From: Polaribacter tangerinus
GTDB lineage: Bacteria; Bacteroidota; Bacteroidia; Flavobacteriales; Flavobacteriaceae
Length of the DNA: 64,000 bases
Reading direction: 5' to 3'
Assembly: GCF_038024095.1 (NCBI RefSeq)
Contig: NZ_CP150668.1
Location: forward strand, 1,426,001-1,490,000
Of the stretch, positions 35,334 to 42,147 are shown piece by piece (the stretch's first letter is position 1; every line of letters begins with the position of its first letter). The position numbers and the translations under genes were made by a program. The notes below the pieces were generated by a model. That model had not been told where the DNA came from. It saw only the letters and a program-made list of their open reading frames with translations, and searched no databases.

Positions 35334-35672
35334 TTATTCTAAACTAAATTTCGGATTTACCAAGTGTTGCATCGTTCTTAAAAACTCTTGCATTTCGGCT
35401 AATTTATGTACCGTTTCTTTTGTGCCACTATCTGTTAACTTATAATACTTTCTTAATCTATTACCTACTTTTGCAACCTCTACCTCTAACAAACCATCGG
35501 CCTCTAATTTATGTAATGCTGGGTACAAAGCGCCCTCGGTAATTTTTAATTCTCCTTTAGTTATTTCTTTTACATGTTGTGTAATTTCATAACCATACAT
35601 TTTACTATTGCTAGCCAATAATTTTAATATAATAGTTTGTAAAGAACCTTTGTATAATTTTTGATTTCCCAT
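35334..35672 (-). CDS. PadR family transcriptional regulator
   Basis: 112 residues, the short PadR form. The winged HTH includes QTIILKLLASNSKMYGYEITQHVKEITKG (about 11-39) and ITEGALYPALHKLEADGLLEVE (40-61), followed by the wing and a C-terminal dimerisation helix (80-105). PadR proteins repress neighbouring transporter genes and release DNA on binding a ligand. It leads a seven-gene operon and most likely controls it through the inverted repeat at 35756-35778. Confidence 0.93.
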   Translation of the reverse strand: MGNQKLYKGSLQTIILKLLASNSKMYGYEITQHVKEITKGELKITEGALYPALHKLEADGLLEVEVAKVGNRLRKYYKLTDSGTKETVHKLAEMQEFLRTMQHLVNPKFSLE

Positions 35673-35751
35673 AGTATGGTTTGTACTTTTTAATGGCTAC
35701 TATTTTTAAGTTAAAATGTAGTTTTTTACTTCTAGATTAATAATGATAAAA

Positions 35752-35778
35752 CAAATATACATAATTTTCTTATGTATA
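35752..35778 (-). promoter_or_regulatory. PadR operon promoter with overlapping perfect inverted repeat
   Basis: The -7 box reads TATATTTG on the minus strand (35752-35759), 80 bases before the PadR start. A perfect inverted repeat, TATACATAA (35756-35764) and TTATGTATA (35770-35778) with a 5-base spacer, overlaps this box and fills the spacer towards a weak -33 (TTTT, 18 bases upstream). A protein bound here would block RNA polymerase. Confidence 0.7.
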
Positions 35779-35811
35779 AAACTCTTAGGTATGTTGTTTT
35801 TTTGAAAAAAA

Positions 35812-35838
35812 AATCCTGAAAAAATTTTTTTCAGGATT
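35812..35838 (-). terminator. Terminator of thioredoxin gene
   Basis: Arms AATCCTGA (35812-35819) and TCAGGATT (35831-35838) plus inner A/T pairs; on the minus strand it is followed by a T-run. It lies 27 bases past the thioredoxin stop. Confidence 0.82.
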
Positions 35839-35865
35839 AAATAATGTTTAAAAAATGGGTAAAAA

Positions 35866-36225
35866 CTATTTTTCTACCTTTAATACTTCTGCAATAATTT
35901 TTTCTAATTCTGCTTTCGGTAGCGCTCCATTTGCCATTTGCGGTTCTCCGTTCATAGGGCAAAATAACATAGAAGGAATGCTTCTTATTGCAAATGCAGC
36001 TGCCAACTCTTGTTCTGCCTCTGTATCTACTTTATAAATATCTATTTTACCTTCATACTCTTTAGACAACACTTCTAATACTGGGGCCAAGGCTTTGCAT
36101 GGGCCACACCAATCTGCATAAAAGTCAATTAAAACTGGTCGTTTTCCTTCAAACTTCCATGTTTTATTTTGTTCGTAGTTAAATACTTTCTCTAAAAATG
36201 TTGCTTTTGTTAAGTTTTCTGTCAT
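35866..36225 (-). CDS. trxA: Thioredoxin
   Basis: 119 residues with the active-site motif WCGPCK (about 39-44: DFYADWCGPCKALAPV) and the cis-Pro loop in IRSIPSMLF. No signal peptide, so it is cytoplasmic; it reduces protein disulfides and can supply electrons to ribonucleotide reductase. Single gene with its own terminator. A small inverted repeat (TTCGG 36240-36244, CCGAA 36250-36254) lies 15 bases before its start. Confidence 0.95.
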   Translation of the reverse strand: MTENLTKATFLEKVFNYEQNKTWKFEGKRPVLIDFYADWCGPCKALAPVLEVLSKEYEGKIDIYKVDTEAEQELAAAFAIRSIPSMLFCPMNGEPQMANGALPKAELEKIIAEVLKVEK

Positions 36226-36401
36226 TTTACTTTCTTTTCTTCGGCATTTCCGAAATTCGTATAAATTGTACTTTTACAAAAATAGTCGTTTTTAATAGAC
36301 TTCAATTACAAACTAATAAGTATAATTAAATTAACGCCTTTTAAGCAGGTTAATAGCATACAAAAAAGCTATGATTCCTATAAAATTATTATTTTTACAA
36401 T

Positions 36402-37331
36402 ATGCTAAAGGTTACCAATGTTAGTTTTTCTTATTCAAAGAACAAACCTGTTTTAAAAGACTTTAATTTCTCTCTAAAAAAAGGGGAACATTTGTGTGTT
36501 ATGGGAGAAAGTGGTTGTGGAAAATCTACACTTTTAAAAGTAATTTATGGTTTGTTAGATTTAGAAAAAGGAAGCATTTTTTGGAACGAAAATCGCGTTT
36601 TAGGGCCCGAACATTACCTAGTTCCCGGAATGGATTTCTTTAAATATGTAGCACAAGATTTTGACTTGATGCCTTATATCTCTGTAACGGAAAATATAAA
36701 AAAATTCCTATCGAGGTTTTACCCAGAAGAAAGTGAAAAACGAACTCAAGAGCTTTTAGAAGTAATAGAAATGAAGGCTTATGAAAACACTAAAGTTAAA
36801 AATTTAAGTGGAGGCCAAAAACAACGGGTTGCCATTGCAAGAGCTTTGGCCAAAGAACCAGAACTATTGCTGCTAGATGAACCTTTTGGTCAAATAGATA
36901 ATTTTAAAAAAAATACCTTAAGAAGAAATTTATTTTCTTACCTAAAAGAAAAAAATATTACTTGTATTGTAGCTACGCACGATAAAAATGACGCTCTTTC
37001 TTTTGCAGATAAATTGTTAATTATTAGAAATAATAGCATGCTAGAACATGCTAGTCCGAAAGAGATTTACCAACACCCAAAAAATAGGTATATAGCCTCT
37101 TTATTTGATGATGTAAATGCTATTTTTTGGAATAACAAAAAGGTTTTGTTATACCCAAATCAACTAAAAATAATTGAAAAATCTAAGCATAAAGCAATTG
37201 TTAAAAACGCCTACTATAAAGGTGCTTATTGGCTTTTAGAAGTAGATTATAATCAACAAAAAATATTTGTAAATCACCCAAAAAACATTTCAGTTAACGA
37301 GCAAATTTACCTTCAACTTACAGAGGTTTAA
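36402..37331 (+). CDS. ABC transporter ATP-binding protein with C-terminal accessory domain
   Basis: 309 residues. ATPase domain at 1-215: Walker A GESGCGKST, signature NLSGGQKQRVAIARAL, Walker B LLLLDEPFGQID, switch His in VATHD. The remaining 90 residues look like a small beta domain (KNAYYKGAYWLLEVDY...), similar in place to the TOBE domain of importers of the CysA/PotA kind. No permease gene adjoins it, so the substrate is open. Convergent with the GreA-like gene. Confidence 0.88.
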   Translation: MLKVTNVSFSYSKNKPVLKDFNFSLKKGEHLCVMGESGCGKSTLLKVIYGLLDLEKGSIFWNENRVLGPEHYLVPGMDFFKYVAQDFDLMPYISVTENIKKFLSRFYPEESEKRTQELLEVIEMKAYENTKVKNLSGGQKQRVAIARALAKEPELLLLDEPFGQIDNFKKNTLRRNLFSYLKEKNITCIVATHDKNDALSFADKLLIIRNNSMLEHASPKEIYQHPKNRYIASLFDDVNAIFWNNKKVLLYPNQLKIIEKSKHKAIVKNAYYKGAYWLLEVDYNQQKIFVNHPKNISVNEQIYLQLTEV

Positions 37332-37334
37332 TGC

Positions 37335-37796
37335 TTAATAAATACCTTTAATTTTTATCTGCTTTCCGTTTATATTTATAACCTCATTTTGTTGCTTTCC
37401 TAACAATAATTTACCTAATGGTGATGCCGCAGAAATTGCATAAAATTCTTGATTATCTACTACTAATTTACCTGCAGAAATTAAAAGAAAATAAGTATGT
37501 AAATCTGTATAAATAATACTTCCTAAATGCACATTTTTAGCATTTTTATTATGGTTTCCTGCAGCAGAAAACCGTTCTAGAACAAGCTTCATTTTTTGAA
37601 CATTAGCAAGCTGTAACCCTGCCTTTTCCATTTCTAACTGCAACATAGCCCTTCCTGTTTCATGCTTATCTCCGGCAGAGCTTTTTGTTTCTGATAATAA
37701 TGCCTTTCTGTTAGAAGTAATAATAGCGTTTATTGTTTGTAATTGGGTATTTACAAAAGTGGCACAAAGAGCAAAAAGTTGTTCTTTAACTTGCAT
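37335..37796 (-). CDS. GreA/GreB C-terminal-like protein
   Basis: 153 residues. The N-terminal half is helical (ETKSSAGDKHETGRAMLQLEMEKAG, 36-60); the C-terminal half (about 85-150) resembles the FKBP-like end of transcription factors GreA/GreB, with VHLGSIIYT, YFLLISAGK and ISAASPLGKLLLGKQ. Databases often name relatives '3-oxoacyl-ACP synthase', which the sequence does not support: no thiolase fold and no catalytic Cys/His. It overlaps the phosphopantetheinyl transferase gene by 11 bases. Confidence 0.7.
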   Translation of the reverse strand: MQVKEQLFALCATFVNTQLQTINAIITSNRKALLSETKSSAGDKHETGRAMLQLEMEKAGLQLANVQKMKLVLERFSAAGNHNKNAKNVHLGSIIYTDLHTYFLLISAGKLVVDNQEFYAISAASPLGKLLLGKQQNEVININGKQIKIKGIY

Positions 37797-38358
37797 AATT
37801 TCCTTTTAAAATAGCATAAGCAGCAAAATTACCGTGGTGTGATTTAGAAATAGAAATTGTGTTTTCTGTTGAAGCTAGATAAAGTTTTGGTACCCCTAAT
37901 GTAGATTTTTTAATAAATGATTTGTTAGAAAAGTTGGCTGAAATTTTAGCATTTAAAAACTCAGAAGAGTTTGTGCCTTTTTCCAAGCTACAAATGGCAA
38001 ATTTTACATTGTCTAGAATATTATTTGATGCTATTGTATGAATATATGCTGATGTTATTTTCGAAGAGGTAAAATAAGTGTAAGTGTCTATAGAAACCAC
38101 CCCTGTTCTTTTGGTTAGCATTTTGCTAACAAATTTTTTAGGAGCAAAAAACCTTTTTTCCACTTTTTGAGTATAGCATTTATAGGCTGCTTCTTTCATG
38201 CTCCAATACAATAATACTTGTAAAAAAGGTCTTTCATGCATCAAAATACTATGAATTTCTTTGGGTGTAAATTGTTTTTCTAAAAAGCCTTTTCGCATCC
38301 AGTTTGTTTGCGACTTTGCTAACTTTATATCAACAATATCATTGCCTACATTACTCAT
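37786..38358 (-). CDS. 4'-phosphopantetheinyl transferase superfamily protein
   Basis: 190 residues. It moves phosphopantetheine from CoA to the Ser of an acyl carrier protein. Magnesium and substrate motifs: VGNDIVDIK (3-11) and WSMKEAAYKC (about 54-63, the KEA motif). It overlaps both neighbours, the carrier protein gene (8 bases) and the GreA-like gene. It most likely activates the carrier encoded next to it. Confidence 0.88.
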   Translation of the reverse strand: MSNVGNDIVDIKLAKSQTNWMRKGFLEKQFTPKEIHSILMHERPFLQVLLYWSMKEAAYKCYTQKVEKRFFAPKKFVSKMLTKRTGVVSIDTYTYFTSSKITSAYIHTIASNNILDNVKFAICSLEKGTNSSEFLNAKISANFSNKSFIKKSTLGVPKLYLASTENTISISKSHHGNFAAYAILKGNYAS

Positions 38359-38602
38359 GTAACTTTTGCTTAATTACCGCTATTGTTTCTTTTACAGATA
38401 GCATTTTTTCCATAGAATCGTTATCTATTTGTATATTAAAAGCATCTTCTACATCTAAAATAATATCAACTAAATTGGCAGAATTTATTTCTAAATCATT
38501 TATAAAATCGGTGTTTTCGTTTATGTTTTTTAAAGCTTCTTCATTCTGAACATATGGTGTTACTATAGCCGTTAGCTTTGTGGTAATTTCTTTATTTGTC
38601 AT
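38351..38602 (-). CDS. Acyl carrier protein
   Basis: 83 residues with three-helix ACP layout. The phosphopantetheine site is Ser41 in DLEINSANLVDIIL; the usual DSL is NSA here, marking a specialised carrier rather than the housekeeping AcpP. It lies between a ketosynthase (89-base gap) and its own transferase. Confidence 0.9.
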   Translation of the reverse strand: MTNKEITTKLTAIVTPYVQNEEALKNINENTDFINDLEINSANLVDIILDVEDAFNIQIDNDSMEKMLSVKETIAVIKQKLHE

Positions 38603-38691
38603 TTTTAAAATTTTCTATTGTTCCTGCAAAAAAGGAAAAAATATTATCTACTAATTTAATAATTAAAAATAACCTTTTTAAAATAAAGAAG

Positions 38692-39966
38692 CTATGAATA
38701 CTTTTTAAAAATAACACAGGCATTTACATCTCCAAAACCAAAGCTTGCTTTTGCAACAATCTGTAACTCTTTTTTTAACATCGCTGTCGGTATTTTGCTA
38801 GGAGAAATAAGCTTGGTGATTTCAGGATGAATGTCGTCGCAATTTATATTAGGAAACACAAATTGTTCTTTAATTTGCAAAACTGAAGCCACAGACTCTA
38901 TAGCGCCAGAGGCCGCTAAACAATGACCAATCATTGATTTTAATGAGTTAATTAACGGAAAATTATCTTCATTTCTTTGCAAAGCTTTTGTCCAATTTTC
39001 TATTTCCAAAGCATCTTTAGTTGTAGCAGTTAAATGCCCATTTATAAGATCTATATCATTGGCAGCTATTTTAGCATCTGCAATTGCATTTGTAATACAT
39101 TTTTGAACCGCTAAAGCATTTGGTGCCGTTAATGTACCTCCATTTCTTTGCCCACCAGAATTTATATTTCCACCTAAAACCTCTGCATAAATAGGTGCGT
39201 TTCTCTCTAAAGCACTCTCTAAAGACTCTAAAACTAGCGCACCGGCACCGCTTCCTGGTACAAAGCCAGCCGCTGTTTTACTCATTGGTCTTGAACCTTT
39301 TTCTGGATTTTCGTTATATTTATAACTCATTACTCTCATAGCATCGAAACCTCCCCAAGTGTACAAACTACTATCACTAGAACTACCCACTAACATTCTT
39401 TTTGCTTTGCCTGCTTGTATTCTTTCAAAACCTAATAGTAGTGCTTCTGTACCAGTAGTACATGCCGACGAGTTGGTGGTTACAATGTTTCCAAGACCTA
39501 GAATTCCACCTAAATAAGCAGATACTCCGCTTGCCATTGTTTGTACGACAGACGTGCTACCTAAACGTCTTACATTTAGGTCGTCAATCTTGTAAATAGC
39601 CTCTCTAAACTTTTCTATCCCAGAGGTTCCTGTTCCAAAGATTAGGCCCGTATCATAATCTAAATCTGATTTTTCATCAACTATAAAACCGGCATCTTTC
39701 CATGCATCTATACCTGCCATACACCCATACAAAATAGAGGTGCTATGAAAACCTCGTAATTGTAAAGGAGTTAAATATGCTGCTTTTTGGGTTTCGGAAA
39801 CACTCGGAATTCCACCAATACAACAAGAAAAACCTTTGTCTTTTAAATGCTGATGAAATGCAATGCCCGAAACACCTTTTTTTAAAGAATCTGTAAAGTT
39901 TTTTAAACCCACTCCGTTCGGTGCCACCACACCTAACCCAGTAATTACTACTCTATTTTTCATCAT
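38692..39966 (-). CDS. Beta-ketoacyl-ACP synthase (FabF/KAS II-like)
   Basis: 424 residues, full-length. Condenses an acyl group with malonyl-ACP. Catalytic triad is present: Cys169 (TTNSSACTTGTEA), His311 (NGHLTATTKDALE, where typical enzymes have HGT), and His348 (SMIGHCLAASGAIE). Internal position suggests a dedicated pathway with the adjacent carrier protein and hotdog enzyme. No chain-length-factor partner is seen. Confidence 0.9.
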   Translation of the reverse strand: MMKNRVVITGLGVVAPNGVGLKNFTDSLKKGVSGIAFHQHLKDKGFSCCIGGIPSVSETQKAAYLTPLQLRGFHSTSILYGCMAGIDAWKDAGFIVDEKSDLDYDTGLIFGTGTSGIEKFREAIYKIDDLNVRRLGSTSVVQTMASGVSAYLGGILGLGNIVTTNSSACTTGTEALLLGFERIQAGKAKRMLVGSSSDSSLYTWGGFDAMRVMSYKYNENPEKGSRPMSKTAAGFVPGSGAGALVLESLESALERNAPIYAEVLGGNINSGGQRNGGTLTAPNALAVQKCITNAIADAKIAANDIDLINGHLTATTKDALEIENWTKALQRNEDNFPLINSLKSMIGHCLAASGAIESVASVLQIKEQFVFPNINCDDIHPEITKLISPSKIPTAMLKKELQIVAKASFGFGDVNACVIFKKYS

Positions 39967-40008
39967 GCAACATCGTTTTTAAAATTTATACAGATTTTTT
40001 AAATCCAT

Positions 40009-40452
40009 TTATTCTACTATAACCATTCCAGCTATTTCACCTTTACAAACTAGTTTACCTTTTTCATTTTTCATTTTTACATGGCATTTTAATTTATTGA
40101 ATCTAAAATATTCTTTTTCTGAAACTACCGTTATTTTTTCATTCGGATAAACTGGTAAAAAAAAATCTATTTTACTTGATGTAAGGGCTATTTTTGGCAA
40201 TTTTTTTTCCGATAGGATTGCTTCTTTTAGAAGAAAAATACCCAAACAAACAAGCCCTATCTGCGCCATTGTTTCGGTTAAAATTACGCCAGGTGTAACA
40301 GGATTATTTTTAAAATGACCTTTGTAAAAATAACTGTTCTCGTGAAATGTATAATTGCCAGTAACTCCATTTTCTGAAACTTCTGTAAGCTCATCTACAA
40401 ATAAAAAAGGCTTTTGATAAGGTAATTTGGCAAAAATCTGCTTGGTAGTCAT
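40009..40452 (-). CDS. FabZ-like hotdog dehydratase
   Basis: 147 residues with the hotdog pattern YKGHFKNNPVTPGVILTETMAQIG (about 43-66): catalytic His in GHF and Glu in LTET, as in FabZ/FabA dehydratases of 3-hydroxyacyl-ACP. First gene of the five-gene carrier-protein operon. Thioesterase activity would be an alternative for this fold, but the His/Glu pair favours a dehydratase. Confidence 0.85.
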   Translation of the reverse strand: MTTKQIFAKLPYQKPFLFVDELTEVSENGVTGNYTFHENSYFYKGHFKNNPVTPGVILTETMAQIGLVCLGIFLLKEAILSEKKLPKIALTSSKIDFFLPVYPNEKITVVSEKEYFRFNKLKCHVKMKNEKGKLVCKGEIAGMVIVE

Positions 40453-40519
40453 TTATTCTCTATTATAATCAATTTCGTTAAAGTTATAAAAATAAACAAT
40501 TAAAATTAGGACTATATAA

Positions 40520-40556
40520 AAAATAGCTGAGCAGTTATTAACTACTCAGCTATTTT
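40520..40556 (-). terminator. Terminator of the TonB/GDSL operon
   Basis: Stem of 12 bp (AAAATAGCTGAG at 40520-40531 with its complement at 40545-40556), with a further AGTT/AACT pair inside. A T-run follows on the minus strand. It is 26 bases past the GDSL gene stop. Confidence 0.87.
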
Positions 40557-40581
40557 ATAACTATTTAAAAATAAAAAGTTT

Positions 40582-42129
40582 TTATCTTAAGGCAGCAGAA
40601 TATATTGCTGGATAATCATCTGCCTTTGCCAAACCATTGGTAGCTGTGGTAAAATTAGAACCAAATTTAATATCTATCGCTTCTAAAATTTTGTTAGCCA
40701 TTAAAGCATAACCTCTACCTGTTAAGTGAATTCCGTCTAAACTAACCAAACCACCGGTTACTAAACCAGTTGTCATATTATAGTTATCGAATTTAATTCC
40801 GTTTGTTGCTTCTCTTAAAATAGCATTTAAATCTACCAAAGCAACATTATCATTGGCGCCTGCAACAGATACTATTGTTTCATTATAAGCAGTAGTTGCT
40901 TTTTGAATACTTGCTAGTTCTGTAGCAGTAATCACCCACTTGTCTTCTAGTGGTAATGCAACACCATTAACACTCAAAGGATTGTTAGGATTTGCTAAAG
41001 TTCCTATAAAAGAAGAGCTTGGCAACACTAATAAATCATCTGCAGTGGCTTGTCTGTACTGTGGTAGCATTGCAAAAGCAGGATTAATAGCTCCTAAATT
41101 TGTTAAATCTTCATCTACAATAACCACCGCATTTTGTCCTGCAGCGAAAGATATTGTTCGTTTTGCAACCTCTGCATCTGCTTGTTCTTTAGTAAAAACA
41201 CCTGCTTGTACCAATGCTCCGAATGCTTGTTGAATTCCTCCATTATACTGTGCATAGGCTCCATTTACAGCTGCAGCTGTTGCTGCATCTAAAGGCACAG
41301 GATTGTATGGCACTGTGGTAAAATAAGGCAATAAAGTAATGTCTGGTACTGTGGCAATAACTCCTTTTGCACCTCCGGCAGTCATGGCATCTACCATGCC
41401 AGTAAATACTTGGTTAAATACTAACGGATTTGTAATATCGTTTGGCCCGTAAGTTGCAGGATTTAAATTCCCTGTAGGGTTGGCTGCTGTTGGAGATTGA
41501 TCTACACCAACTCCTCCTGAAGTTGCATAACCTAAAACATCATTTCCACCAACTTCCGAAAGGGTAAAAAATGTTGGTTGTTGCGTCATTGCGTCTGCTA
41601 TAACACTTGTAGATGCGCTAGATGCCATTCTTCCGAAATAAGGATTTAAAGTACCATAACCAGCAAAAGTTAAGTGAAAACTTTTTGCTCCAGGAACTCC
41701 AAAATTATTAAAAGAAGTACCTGCTGCTCTTTGACCAATAACAGTTGTTGGTGTTGCGTTTAATCTTGCAGGTCCTGCACCATTAAAAAACAATCTTGGT
41801 TCTTGTGCTACGTTTCCTGCTAACACTAAACCACCAATATTATCATTCATTAAAGGTTGATTAAAATCGCCACCACCTGCCATTGCAAACTTCTTAGCAA
41901 GTGTATTTGGAAAAGAGTTTTCTTGTGCTTTAATAAAAAGTGCACCATCTGTAAAACCTGCGGTAAATGAAGCACCTACAGCCACATATTTAGAAAAGTC
42001 TAATCCGTTTGCATTTAATGCTACTACCGGAGGTGTTTCTTCTAAAATTGGGTCTAGTTCATTGTTTACATCACAAGAAGCAACACCAATTGATAAAAGA
42101 AATAATCCTATATATTTATAATTTTTCAT
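40582..42129 (-). CDS. SGNH/GDSL-like hydrolase lipoprotein
   Basis: 515 residues with a lipobox at Cys19 (GVASC). SGNH blocks: YVAVGASFTAGF (about 49-60; the usual GDS is GAS, keeping nucleophile Ser54), SEVGGNDVLGYAT near 192 (Gly-Asn block), and DGIHLTGRGYALMA near 478 with Asp and His. These enzymes cleave esters of lipids or sugars. An insertion of about 250 residues separates the blocks. It is 18 bases behind the TonB receptor, so both likely serve one substrate. Confidence 0.85.
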   Translation of the reverse strand: MKNYKYIGLFLLSIGVASCDVNNELDPILEETPPVVALNANGLDFSKYVAVGASFTAGFTDGALFIKAQENSFPNTLAKKFAMAGGGDFNQPLMNDNIGGLVLAGNVAQEPRLFFNGAGPARLNATPTTVIGQRAAGTSFNNFGVPGAKSFHLTFAGYGTLNPYFGRMASSASTSVIADAMTQQPTFFTLSEVGGNDVLGYATSGGVGVDQSPTAANPTGNLNPATYGPNDITNPLVFNQVFTGMVDAMTAGGAKGVIATVPDITLLPYFTTVPYNPVPLDAATAAAVNGAYAQYNGGIQQAFGALVQAGVFTKEQADAEVAKRTISFAAGQNAVVIVDEDLTNLGAINPAFAMLPQYRQATADDLLVLPSSSFIGTLANPNNPLSVNGVALPLEDKWVITATELASIQKATTAYNETIVSVAGANDNVALVDLNAILREATNGIKFDNYNMTTGLVTGGLVSLDGIHLTGRGYALMANKILEAIDIKFGSNFTTATNGLAKADDYPAIYSAALR

Positions 42130-42147
42130 AAAGTTGTCTGTTTATTT

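Noticed and set aside
37335-37796. 3-oxoacyl-ACP synthase label
   Set aside because: No ketosynthase fold or catalytic residues; the C-terminal half looks like GreA/GreB. The label seems to be passed on from its neighbour.
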